A DNA stretch of 64,000 nt from Rotaria sp. Silwood1. Taxonomy: Eukaryota > Rotifera > Eurotatoria > Philodinida > Philodinidae. The position numbers and the translations under genes are program-made. Positions 11,629 through 23,000 of the stretch are shown here, one piece after another (the first letter of the stretch is position 1; each line of letters opens with the position of its first letter). A model generated the notes under the pieces. That model had not been told where the DNA came from. It ran no database searches and was given only the letters and a program-made list of their open reading frames with translations. The stretch covers positions 451,967 through 515,966 of the forward strand of contig CAJNOP010000099.1 in the NCBI GenBank assembly GCA_905250075.1, in the 5' to 3' direction.

Positions 11629-11849
11629 GGGTGTGTGTATGGGTTGAATCTGGATATAGGTGGGTGTAGGTGTGAGTCTTCTCTTCATTCACATCCACCA
11701 CCCACACACCCACACACCCACACGTCCCACCCTACACCCACACCCCCAACCCATATCCACATCCACACTCAGACCTACACCACACCTACATCTCACACAC
11801 ACACCCACATCCACCCACACCCACACCCACACCCACACCCTATTCACAC
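11629..11849. repeat. telomere-like foldback with long C-rich arm
   Basis: A short G-rich arm (11629-11683) is followed by the spacer 'cttctcttcatt' and about 160 bases of CCCACA variants. Long apparent open frames of His/Pro/Thr or Cys/Gly/Val here are only repeat translations. Confidence 0.85.
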
Positions 11850-12286
11850 GTGAACAGCTAAGAACTATGACCGTACAGAACAACTTAATGGGAAAAGAGA
11901 AATACAACAACTGAGAAATACAGGGACAATGAGGGGTATTTATAGTATCAGAAATGAAACATTCCAGAACATTGCGTAATTACACGATCATATGAGCGGA
12001 AAGATAAGAGTGTATAGAAGGTTCTAGAATGTTCATATAACATTAGGCGACGGGTCCATATGTGACTAATACATATTCATATGATGCACAGAATGAAAGA
12101 GAATTTGATAAACCAATAAATACTTTTCATTTATCTTATGTATTTTATTTCTTTCAAAACATTACTTGGAAGAAAAGAAAAAAAACTAGTGAGAAAAACA
12201 TATTTTTTGCTACTTGTCGATTACGATTACATTTAGTATTTTTATATTATCATTTCATATATGAATGTAAGAGAATAAGTACACAT
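11850..12286. other. intergenic, no gene recognised
   Basis: This is plain AT-rich sequence. A 77-codon frame at 12062 has no recognisable features. Confidence 0.35.
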
Positions 12287-12600
12287 ACAGGATGATAGAG
12301 CATGTCAAGCTCTATCAGAATCGATAATAATTTTTTTTTAAAGATACTTTTATAACGTTAAAAAATTTCAAAAACTTTTTTTGGTCATACGAAAAATTCA
12401 AGTCTGTGGGAATCGGAACATGAGGGTGCGTTCATTGTGCTCGACTTTTTTCGTTGAGAAAATGTCAAAAACTAAAACCTAATTATACAGAACGATAGAG
12501 AATTTCACGAGCTTTCAGAATATGTCATTATTTAAAAAAAAATACCTTTTTATAGTGACAATATGCCCAAAATACCTTGTGCAAGTATTTTTTTCCACGG
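12287..12600 (+). repeat. two diverged tandem copies, ~195-bp unit
   Basis: The phrases 'acaggatgatagagcatgtc' near 12287 and 'acagaacgatagagaatttc' near 12484 each start a unit that continues into a poly-T/A tract and a 'tacttttataacg'-like segment. The first copy holds a GATAGAG/CTCTATC hairpin. Confidence 0.4.
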
Positions 12601-12752
12601 GTATATATGAAACTTGTAATATGTAGTCAGTTTATTTTCATGTTGTCGGAAATTTAAGATCAATACCCAACCCAAGTAGAAAAGAATCGTCAGAAACGCG
12701 TGAAAACACCGAAAATTGACCTATTATAGCGTTTTGACGCGTTTTCAAAAGA

Positions 12753-12940
12753 GGGTGTGGATGTTGGTGTGATTGATCACCTAAATGAACCTACACCCAC
12801 ACCCACACCCACCACACTCACACCACATCCCACACCTACACCATCCACACTCACACCTACACCCACCACACCCACACCAATACCCACACCCACACCCATC
12901 CACACCCACATCCCACTCACATCCACACCACTCATACCCA
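12753..12940. repeat. telomere-like foldback
   Basis: A short G-rich arm, then the spacer 'gattgatcacctaaatga', then about 150 bases of CCCACA/CCCACAT variants. The spacer closely matches that of the foldback at 48480. Confidence 0.85.
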
Positions 12941-12989
12941 GCTGCCGTATATGATGACTTAGGAGTTTGTTCGATAGTCGTTCACACTC

Positions 12990-13130
12990 GTCCTATTTTT
13001 ACGAGAGTCGTAAACGATGTGAGTTTACGTTAGTCGTTTACGATGATCGTAATAGACCCTAAAGCATCGTTTACGATGGTTGTAAACAGCCATCGTTTAC
13101 GATGGTTGTAAACAGCCATCGTATAGGGCT
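12990..13130. repeat. cluster of TTTACGA inverted motifs
   Basis: Within about 130 bases, GTTTACGATGG and GTTGTAAAC alternate repeatedly, forming nested short hairpins. Two adjacent 28-base direct copies occur at about 13063-13120. Confidence 0.6.
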
Positions 13131-13139
13131 GCTGATTTC

Positions 13140-13653
13140 CACTGTGTTTGATTGTGCATGGCCGTTTACAACCAGGCATCTTTGATCTGGGAAGGCATTG
13201 GTATCATTCATGATGCAAAACGAATACACCATAAGATAAACACACGCTTCGGATACAGAGAATCCGTTCTTATGTACATAAAACAGTCATTTTCATACAT
13301 AGAAAAATGGAATTATTGAAATTCTTTTCAAGAAATATCCATATAAAACTTCGATCGTTTTCATGTCCACAGTGTTTTGTCTGTATTTCGAACAACGTGA
13401 AATACAGTTCTTTTAGAAAATATGAAACCAATTTTATCTACCACATTTTATTCGTTGTCAAAATTTGCTAATGCAGCGTCACGTCACCTGAGTATTGATT
13501 TTGTTCTGTTTTTCTGCAAGTTGGACAAAAAAACCCACTTTTGACAGTCATCAAAGCACCCTATTCTCCATCTTCTTATCAATTCTTTACTGTGCAAATG
13601 AAAGCAGCTATTCAAGTGTCTCTTGTGCAAGGCACAAACATCGAAGATTCTGC
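13140..13653. other. intergenic, no gene recognised
   Basis: No coding or repeat signal can be supported here. Confidence 0.35.
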
Positions 13654-13658
13654 CGAAA

Positions 13659-13845
13659 GGGGTGTCGGTGTCGGTGCCGGTTTGCATATGAATGAGTGCG
13701 GTTGCGGGTGTGAGTGTGTCTCTGGGATGTGGGAGAGTGTGGTTATGTGGCGTGGGTATGTATAGCACGAAACACCAAAACCTTTACCCACATCCATCCC
13801 CACATCCGTACTCGCACCCACTCACACCCATATCCACACACCCAC
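13659..13845. repeat. telomere-like foldback, degenerate
   Basis: Degenerate G-rich units (GGTGTC, GGGTGTG) from 13659 to about 13755 face degenerate C-rich units from 13786 to 13845. It ends about 90 bases downstream of the methyltransferase stop codon. Confidence 0.7.
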
Positions 13846-13934
13846 CGTTAGAAATGATCTGAGAAAGCACGAGCTGAGACGCTGAAGAACGATATCTAAT
13901 GATTTCGTACTCCACGTTGCCATGCTTACTTTAT

Positions 13935-14976
13935 TTATGACTGCTTCTTGAACAGTAGAATTACAGTCCCGGAACCTTGTATGAAGGTATTCTGTCCACT
14001 AAGCGCTTCCCTGAGCTCCTTCATTGTTTCTCGTACACAGTCTTTCTCGGTCCCTGCAAGCTCAGGATTTGCATCTCTCCAGCGCGTGACCATGCTGGCT
14101 GTTGACAATGCCCTCTCCAATTCATCTAAAGAAGCCTCTCCAATTTGACCAAAAAATTCGTTACCATTGCTTAGGATACCATCGCGATCCCATTCGTGTC
14201 GAACGAAACTGGATGGGGAGAAAGCCGTGATAGCAGGCACCACATCCCATGGGAGAGGAAGGTTATCGTACATGTCTTGAGAGAGGCGATTGGGTGGCAG
14301 CTCAAAAGGTGCAAGAACTTCGCGCTCAAGATGAAAGAGAATACGCTGGACTTCTGCAGCGTTTGGAGTGCAAGGATCTGAAAAGTATGGAAGATGTAAA
14401 TCAGTATACCTTGAGCTGAATAGAAAGAAAAAAAGGAACTTACGGCAATACAGGGATGAGAGCGTCCAAAGAGCTACGGAACCGCCTGGTTTGAGCACCG
14501 TTGCTGCTTCTGCCCAGAACGCATCCATGTTGAACCAGTGTGCCTAAATGGGTCAGTGATACTGCATTATTTCATTTACATGGAGATTGACTTACGGCCA
14601 TTGCTGCCGTCAACAAGTCCACAGTTCCAGCTTCAACTTCGTTTATCTTCGAGCATTCTTCTGCAGGACTGATTTCAAACTTGATATCGTTGCCCGACCA
14701 CGTCTTCCCGCCCAGACTTCGCGCAGCCACAATCATCTCTGGGCTCGGATCAAGGCCTATCGCGCGGTCAAAGGCGACGGAAAGATCTCGTGTCGCATTT
14801 CCAGGTCCGCATCCAACATCAAGAAGCTGATCTAATTTACCCCCACTGCTGGTATGATATTTTAGCACAATATCGTAAAGCTCATTTGGATAGGATCCCC
14901 GTTCAACAGCGTATGTCTGAGCCTGCGCCGCGCTATAGGACCTGAACGTAGGATCTGTTGGATTTGTAGATGACAT
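13935..14976 (-). CDS. class I SAM-dependent methyltransferase, fungal type (3 exons)
   Basis: The exons on the minus strand are 14976-14596, 14543-14444 and 14377-13935, giving 307 residues with the ATG at 14976 (an in-frame ATG at 14985 adds three). Both introns (52 and 66 bp) have GTAAGT donors and TAG/CAG acceptors, and their phases keep the frame. Splicing restores AMA-AHWFNMDAFW and LYC-HPCTPNA. Motif I, LLDVGCGPGN, is at residues 51-60, with the acidic ribose-binding Asp at 76 (IGLDPS). 'AHWF' followed by VLKPGG is typical of the trans-aconitate/ubiE-like methyltransferases of ascomycetes. The substrate is unknown; a trans-aconitate 3-methyltransferase-like activity is one possibility. 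Base composition is visibly richer in GC than the neighbours, and the gene is flanked by telomere-like DNA. This suggests horizontal transfer from a fungus followed by intron gain or retention. It appears intact. Confidence 0.8.
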
Positions 14977-16471
14977 TATGTGCAATGGTGCTAATCGATG
15001 ATGTATGTGCTGGGCAAGATGACCTTTCTAAAGAAAATGGGTGAAGGTCAAGTCTCCATTTCATTTTAATAGTACTTAGAACGTGAAGATCCGTGTCACA
15101 GAAACTGTGTTGCTACGCACTGACTCAGTAGTGGTCGCCCCGTTGATCCGAAATGACACCCGGTGCTGAGACACCTATCGCCTTTTTTTGTACTACGAGT
15201 AAATACGCACTACTATATCGACGGAAAACAAGAGTTCGTACCACTTTTTGCAAAATATTAGTCCCCCTGAAGAACCTTGATTTCAGCGAGACTTTGAGGG
15301 GTACTAATGTTATATTGGTTGCTACGTACTCAGACGAAGTCCCATTGAGATAAAAGTTTTACCACAACTATTCCTCGCACTGAGCAATATTCTTGCAAAC
15401 TTTGGGCGAAATCAGACAAACTCTTTTGGATTTCAGAGAAGCACTGGATTTTCGAGGTTTTTGGGTTTTTATCCACAGAAACATCTCTGAATGTCCTAAC
15501 AAATAACCTATTTCTGATCAGCATGAAAAACTGCATCAAGTGAAAATATCCTTTGGAAAAATGTGTTTTGGGGTCTCGCTTTGTTAACTTTCCTTTGAAA
15601 GTGACTTTCCCCGTAGAATTGAATAGGACTGAAATAAAAATAGTCTATTTGTGTTGCAGATCCACCTGTTGCTCGACATTATCAAAAAATAACTCTTGAA
15701 CAAGGTGCTAAAAATCTACGGTTTACGTCAATGAATAGAGATATGTCAGATCCACAACCCGTGACATATTCCGCTCCGTTTTTGGCCGTCCAGAACTCTA
15801 CTCGAGAGGAAAAAGGAATAGAAGCTTTTGAACCGCTTGGTAAAAACGTTTGCCACTCGAAAACAATTTTTTGGCAAGTCATAGCATAAATTCAATTAGA
15901 GAAACTTTACGACTGTCTACTACAGATATCTCCTACGAAAACGAGTTCTTCATTTCATAACTGATGGGGTTCAGGCGTTTTTGTGATATTAGAGGCAGCT
16001 ACGAGAACTGTGTAGATGAGGAGTTTTAGAAAAATATCATTATGAAAACGTTTTGAAAACTATTGCACGATAAAAAGGTTCGATCGGCAAGACACTAAAC
16101 TCCTTCCACATCTAGTTCGAATGGACTCGAAGTGCAGTCATTCATGGAGAAAAGGTAGACTGTATACTCCTACTCGCTGCATCTTCCATCCAAACCAAAA
16201 GACCACTGCACACCACTCGAGGAGACACACAAATGAATGAGAGAGGAAAACAAGACACACGAGGCACAGCACGCAACGCAGAAAGAGCGAAAGAGAGGAA
16301 TGAGAAAGGAAAAAAAGGAAAGAGGATGCCCCGCTGGCGAAAGAAAAAGGATGAAGAATCAGAGAGGTTGCTAGACAACAGCAGCCTTATGTAAAAAAAA
16401 TAAAGAAAAAGAATAAGAGACTGTCGATTCGATTCCTCTATTAATAAAGATGGTAGCAAAACATATAGCTA
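14977..16471. other. intergenic, no gene recognised
   Basis: No recognised gene. A purine-rich tract covers about 16200-16420 on the plus strand. Short open frames in 15150-15880 lack similarity. Confidence 0.35.
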
Positions 16472-16671
16472 TAACAGCAGCTTTAAATTTCAAGTTTATT
16501 TTATTAATTATTTTAATAAGTCGATGTTTCGGTAACTCGGTTACCATTGTCAAGACAAAAGATGTTACAAAATAATAAGATAGGTATAGAAGAAAGAGAA
16601 AATATAGGCATACATTTGTTAGTTCTAGTAACCATTCAGGTGAACGAACAATACCTTTACCATTTAATTCT

Positions 16672-16699
16672 ACAGTTTGTTAAGCGCTTAACAAACTGT
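16672..16699. repeat. perfect 28-bp palindrome
   Basis: The half-site ACAGTTTGTTAAGC is followed by its exact reverse complement. It lies downstream of the endonuclease remnant and may be part of the retroelement 3' end. Confidence 0.8.
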
Positions 16700-16739
16700 G
16701 TCCCTCCCACGGGTATATTTAATAGTCACTGTTTTTAAT

Positions 16740-17175
16740 TTAACTTGTGGTTTTGATGTTTGTAATCCATCTGGGAATATAACAAGAAGTGCTGAACATA
16801 CGGTGCCGTTTAGTGGCGGTTGTCTTTCTAAAATCTCTAATGATTCTAATATGAGCAATTGATATCTTCTTGATTCTTTGGATAATATTTTCCATTTAGT
16901 CCAATCTAATTTGTGATTATTTTCAATTTCATGTTAATATAATGCTGAATTTGTTAAGTGAGACATATTATCTTGTGTATCATAGTCATCAATTTCAAAA
17001 TATTTTGTTTCTTTGTAGTTAACGTGTTTTCCTTTGTTTCGCTCGGAAAATCTTAATCCAAGTGTAGGATCAACTGTTGTTGTTTCTGATGGTGAATTAA
17101 GATGGACCTATTTTAATTGAGGTTCACCATGTTCTTTGAATCTTCGTGTTGCTTGCCTTCTAGTGTGACCTATAT
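16740..17175 (-). pseudogene. Penelope-like GIY-YIG endonuclease, 3' half
   Basis: Reading on the minus strand from 17175, the frame runs IGHTRRQATRRFKEHGEP and continues through HKLDWTKWKILSKESRR to a segment containing ILESLEILERQ and PLNGT. This is the 'YIG..R..F..H' to 'DW...IL..E...R...ESL' half of the GIY-YIG domain found in EN-plus Penelope-like retroelements. Two in-frame stops (a TAG after QLK and a TAA after SALY) show decay. The domain is cut exactly at the YIG codons. The missing 5' half lies at 48236-48330 on the same strand. Confidence 0.7.
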
Positions 17176-17217
17176 CCCCGCGGTCATGAAAAACCGAAAG
17201 GCTTGTTTCTTTGATTT
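17176..17217. repeat. terminal inverted sequence, left copy
   Basis: A 42-base sequence starting CCCCGCGGTCATGAAAAACC runs into the assembly gap. Its reverse complement, with two mismatches, is at 48191-48232. Confidence 0.85.
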
Positions 17218-17317
17218 NNNNNNNNNNNNNNNNNNNNNNNNNNNNNNNNNNNNNNNNNNNNNNNNNNNNNNNNNNNNNNNNNNNNNNNNNNNNNNNNNNN
17301 NNNNNNNNNNNNNNNNN
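17218..17317. other. assembly gap (100 N)
   Basis: There are exactly 100 N, the conventional size for a gap of unknown length. It lies between the terminal inverted sequence and CCCACA repeats. Confidence 0.99.
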
Positions 17318-17435
17318 CCCACACCCACACCCACACCCACACCCACACCCGCACCCACACCCACACCCACACCCACACCCACACCCACACCCCACCCACA
17401 CCCACACACCCACACACCCACACCCACACCCACAC
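17318..17435. repeat. telomere-like (CCCACA)n array, near perfect
   Basis: About 18 units of CCCACA with one CCCGCA variant directly follow the gap. C-rich on the plus strand at the left end of a contig is the orientation of a left telomere. Confidence 0.9.
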
Positions 17436-17499
17436 GTCGGTACCTTCAACTGCTTTTTGATGGGATGAATGGGTGATGGTGTGTGGATGGAGGTGTAAC

Positions 17500-18029
17500 C
17501 GTCGCCGAATAGAACGTCTCATTGTTGATAATAATCAGTAACATCTCAAGTGTAATCTATGTGATAATTAGAGATTGCTGAAACCAATAGAACTTTTAAA
17601 AACTAGAAATCAGTGTATTTTTTCTTGGATGACATATGGTCTGAAAACCGAGCTGATAAGCAAATATGTCTCTTTATGATTTTGTGACGCTACCATATTT
17701 ATTAGGTTCTCATTTATCTTGTTTCTTCATGCATAATAGATTCATCGCTATTATTTTCTCATTTTTGTGATTTTTGACTTATTCAGTAATCAGTTTCGAC
17801 TAACTGTCTAGTTTAAGTTCGAATATAAATGTAACTAGCATTGCTATTCGAATTCCAATCGATACTCTCCTACCAGTTTAGAAAAAAGAAAAATATTTAG
17901 TTTGAATTTGAATTCGAATAATCAATAAAAACAAATCTTGCTCTTCTTCTCAACTCACAGGAAACTATTGATTTGAATTTGGAATCAAATTCTAATTTTA
18001 AATGTTAGTTTCACTTACGATCCAACTCA
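17500..18029. other. intergenic AT-rich DNA
   Basis: No gene was seen. Several 'gaatttgaattcgaat' variants lie near 17860-18000. Confidence 0.35.
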
Positions 18030-18039
18030 AGCTACCATG

Positions 18040-18502
18040 CAGGTGGCACATTATCTTTATTTTACTTTGAATAAGTAAAGTAAAGTAAAGTAGACTAAAC
18101 TAAAATACTGTCATTTGAACGTGTAAAATAAAGTAAAATAAAGTTAACCAAACAATGTTTTTCATGTATTCATAGAAAATCGACATTTTTTGGCTTTACT
18201 TATTTTTTTTACACTAATTTTAAGATGAAACGATATTGAATAAACTTTGATACGTTCTAAGATTATTTATACATGATCCTGAACTAAGACATTGCTAAAA
18301 AGTTTAAAACATACAACTTCATTTTGTTCACTTTACTTTACTTTTTGGATAAAGTATATTCACTTTACAGGATAAAGAAAAGTATTTAACTTTACTTTAT
18401 GTGATAAAGTAAAGTTCTAATATTTAACTTTACTTTATCTGATAAAGTCAGGTTCTAATATTTAACTTTATTTGGTACAGTAAAGATAAAGTGCCTGCCC
18501 TA
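18040..18502. mobile_element. MITE with AAAGT/ACTTT subterminal repeats
   Basis: The ends CAGGTGGCACATTATCTTTA and, reversed at the right, GGGCAGGCACTTTATCTTTA are inverted copies. The interior is rich in AAAGT and ACTTT units facing each other. The direct repeat AGCTACCATG (18030-18039) and AGCTATCATG (18503-18512) flanks the element exactly. The end sequence resembles hAT MITEs, but the ~10-base flanking repeat is longer than the usual 8. Confidence 0.6.
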
Positions 18503-18871
18503 AGCTATCATGTTTGAATTTTATTTGTATTTTTGATGGACCGTCACATTATTGCCATTTTGGCTTATATCATAAGTTACTGTTGTGTGGTTTGAAGTTA
18601 TGTTATGATGGGATAGTGTGAATTTCTTGAATTAATGAAAATAAAGTTACATCTACTGGGAAAATTTTTGCATAAAAAGACATGAGCATGCTAAGAGAAA
18701 AACAACGTTATAATTCTATGAGAACAGAACGTCTAATGTTTGTCTTAACGGTAGAGACCTACGAAAGACCCTGTGAAATAAATTAGGAAAAATTTTGTCA
18801 TCGTCGCCGCCGAAAACGACCTTCTCGGGAAGAACTTCTCGCCACCGCCGATGCCTTAAAACTTTTTTGTC

Positions 18872-19035
18872 AGTGTGGATGTGGGTGTGGAATAGAGAGC
18901 TGCGGGTCCATGTTTTTTTGGGACCCGGATGGGGTGAGTGTGGGTGTGGATGTGCGTGTGGTTGTAAATAATTAGGAGAAACACCAATCCCAACCCACAC
19001 CCTCACACCCACGCCCACATCCACACCCACACCCC
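18872..19035. repeat. telomere-like foldback
   Basis: Two G-rich segments (about 18872-18890 and 18934-18965) are followed by a C-rich arm at 18990-19035. Confidence 0.75.
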
Positions 19036-20004
19036 TATAATGATTGAAACAAAAAAAAAACAAGTAGCTGAACTTTTCTATTCTAGTCACTAGTAGATAT
19101 AACTAATAGAAATATAATTTTATTTAGTAGAATATTAAATCTCTCTTGAAATTCAATGTCTGCTCTACCTTCTTTTTAGTTATTCATTATTTCATTTTTT
19201 TTGTTATTCCATACTATTCCAGTGTCAGTTCTGAATAACATTCTGTTCAAAGACTTAAATCTATGTAGCACCTGTTTATTGTACTTCATAAGTTTAAACA
19301 TTGATGATTTGTTCAAAAATTAGTTTTAGAGACAAAAAAAAGAATTTTAAAATCATTTAATGATGAAATGAAAACGCCTATAAACAAATATTTATTTTAA
19401 TAATAAGAAAAAAAAATAAAAACAAGAAAATTGTTTTTTTTTTCAAAGAGAAATTTTATCGGTAATTATCAATAAATCAAAGAATATCTTCCATGATTTT
19501 AATCTCTTAGATTTCGCATTCGATGTTGTTTATTAAAGATTTTACCATTGAATAACTTACTACGATCTTATTATCATTCCGATGGACAAAAGATGCACCA
19601 TACTCTCAACTAATTTTCATTACACGACTCATTCGAGAAATAAAAACAAAACATTGATTTCGAAATGCTCTTCTTGGCTCAAATACCAGTATTTCGACTA
19701 AATATTCATTCCTCTGCTTGTATCAGAACGAACTCAACAAGGAAAATTTACCGTGACTATTTTGTTTATAATGAATCAAACGTCATATTGTTTTCTATTA
19801 CCATGGTAAAACCTTCCAAACTTCACTCTTCATTCCTTTTTTTTGTCATGTGACTCCTGTTAGTTGAGAGCGATCGAGCAAAAACAGAATAGAAAACACA
19901 AGAAGTTTTGATTACTCATCGATTCTTGCTATTCTTCTGTTACTGCGTCTATCTTAAAAAAAAATAATAAAACACAATCTTGTTTCTCGTCTTTATAATA
20001 AATA
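19036..20004. other. intergenic, upstream of the ART-TPR gene
   Basis: AT-rich, no gene recognised. TTTATAATAAATA just before 20005 could be a TATA element, but it is very close to the start. Confidence 0.4.
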
Positions 20005-23000
20005 ATGTTAAATGAACAGATCACTGGATCAAATGAAAGACTTGCGAACGAGGTAAGTACAGATTATGTATATGTGGATTGAGTGTAAAATGGCTCAGTA
20101 CAACGTGCAGTATTAGTGAGGATACTTTCTAGAGTGTATATGTAGAAAATAATAAACGAAATACTTTATCATTCAAAAATCGTTGTGATTACATCTTCGT
20201 ATACATCAAGTTTTTTCTTTTAATTCTCAAGATTCTTCAAACAAAAATATATTATAAAGTTTCTATCGCATGTTTAAAAAATATCACTCTGGAAAAGACA
20301 TAAACATGTTACAAAAAAATCAGTTTTTGAAAATTTATCAATATTAATCCTATCTATGTATTTCAATATTAGCTAAAGTATGAAAAATCTATAGTTACAG
20401 TTCATTTCCTCGACAACATAGTCTAAGATTCTTACGTTCTAACAATAACAAGAGCTAAAGAACTATATTTTGTCTTCACACCAGAGACAAATTTACAATT
20501 ATGCATTTTATTACATAAAAAGTTATTATACAAATCGAGTTACTACTTTCTAACAAGAACACAGAATTAAAAGTATGATTGTAAGAATTTAGATATACAT
20601 ACTACTAATATACGAGAATAAATGCAGAATGGAAGAAATATGGCTTTGTTAACAACAGCAGTGTTTTCCATGTATTACATAAGTCATTAGTAACTATCAA
20701 TCGTATCTACGTTTCGTGCTACATAGAGTCTTCCAACGAGTTCTTTAAATAAAATTTTTACTAGAAAATTAAAAAAAGGTTTTACACGAAATATTTCTAA
20801 ACAGAACTAGAAAAAGAAACTTTTGGAGAAACCACGAAATTCAGAATAGTAGAAGTTTTCACATATTCCAAATATGACCATATGCGAGTTCATTTGCATA
20901 AAACTACATGAAAAGAAAAATTAATAACTGAGAACAGTTAGAACAGGTTTTTTTTATTGATGACTTAATTCTTTTCCAAATTAGTGAGAAGTGACGATCC
21001 TACAAGCCACGTAATACTATAGTGCAACAGTGTGCTGAGTTGCTCATCGTCTAATTTTATTTATTTTATTTTTTCATAAAGAACGTTTCTTGTGTAGAAT
21101 ATAGGCCTGACTAGATCAACATTACAACGTTCGGAGTCGAAACGTTGCATAATTAATCCAACGAAGATTAATATTTCACCTGAAGATGCCTTATTAAGAG
21201 ATATAGAAGAAATTTCGATTGTCTGGCTTGATTGTAATATTCATCGAAATGAAGATTGTATTTGTACCGAACTAGAACTACGTCGTCTCTTTGCCAATGT
21301 CAAGACTTTCAATGATTTTGAGGAATGTGTGAATTATTTGACAACTCTACCAAACAAACATGATCGCGTTTTTCTCGTTGTATCCGGTGCATTAGGAGAT
21401 GCACTTCTCGAACGTGTTGAATCATTAGACGCTATCATTTGGGTATATGTGTTCTGTAAAAATGAATCATTTCATAATGAATGGACAAAAAAATATGCTA
21501 AAATTAGGGGTGTTTTCGTGAAACAAGAACCACTTTTTTGTCAGCTCTTACCTGATATGACTAAATATTCAGCTCATTTAACACCAATGCGCATTTTTCA
21601 ATCGGATGAGAAACAAAAATCTATTCACGACTTGAACACTCAAACAGCATCATTCATGTGGTTCCAGTTACTCATTCGAATTATACTTACTATGGAAAAC
21701 AATCGTGATGATCGTGCTAAGAAAGATCTTATTGATGTTTGTCGAAAGCGTTACGAAGGTAATATAACCGAACAACAGCGTATAACAGAATTTGAAAACA
21801 ATTATAGATCAGGCCAAGCGATACATTGGTATACTAGAGATAGCTTTCTTTATCGTTCAGTGAATAGAGCATTTCGTACAGCAGATATTGATATCATCTA
21901 TCAATTTCGCTTCATTATTGCTGAAATTCATGAGCAATTAGCGAGCTTATCTCGTCCGTCTACTGCTAATCTAGTAGTGTATCGGGGTCAACTGATTAGT
22001 ACTGAAGAGATGCGTATAATAGAAGCAAATCAAGAGAAAGGTTTTATATCCATGAATACGTTTTTGTCAACTACCGAAAATTGTGATCAAGCCGTGGGCT
22101 TTTCTGGGATAGGTACAGGTGTACCTGAAGGTTTGAAATGTGTTCTCTATAAAATTACAATTGGTGAAACACGTCAACCATTTGCACGCATTGATGGTCT
22201 AAGTGCAATTCCTACAGAAAATGAAATTCTATTCTCGATTGGAACTGTGTTTCGAATTGATAGTGTCGAAGAATGGCCATCTGGCTGGGAAGTCTCTCTC
22301 AACCTTACCACAGAAGTAGAGGAACGTTTCGAGATGCTTATGAAGCATTTTCTCGATGAAATTGGTCAGAAACCTACGTTGGCGATGTTAGGTAAATTCT
22401 TGATGATGCAAGGTGACTACAATCGTGCAAAACGTTATTTCGAATTTCTTCTCGACATGAATGGATCCGACACAGATGATGAAGGACGGGTTATTTGTTA
22501 TGAATATCTTGCTAATATTTCGGACGAAAAAGGTGAATATGAGAAAGCAATGTATTATCATCATCAAATATTGAATATTCAACAACGTAGGCTGAACCCA
22601 GATGATCCGTATTTCACTCAAATTTACAATAATATAGCCGCTACACAAATGGCTCTAGGACAATACGATGAAGCAGCTAAAAACTTTGAACTTTCTATCT
22701 CATATGATGTGCAAAATCAGTCTTATGATAAAAGAGGTCTGTCTATCTCATATAACAATGTGGCTACGATGTATACTGAACTGGGAGATTACACAAATGC
22801 AGCTCATTACTATGAGAAAGCTCTGGAAAATCAGTTAGAACTAGGTCTAGGTGCTTTGAAGCATCCTGATATTGCTATCATCTATCACAATCTGGCTACG
22901 TTGTACGACGATATGAAACAGCCTGAAAGAGCAATTCAATATTATGAAGAAGCATTAACAATTCAAAAAGTTTCGCTTCCGCCGGAACATCCCGCTCGAA

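Noticed and set aside
17108..17522. Long Cys/Gly/Val, His/Pro or Thr/Pro open frames across the first gap (also at 11575-11914, 12757-13033, 48481-48769, 56075-56751)
   Set aside because: They are translations of telomere-like hexamer repeats, in some cases through N runs. There is no composition or start-site support for genes.
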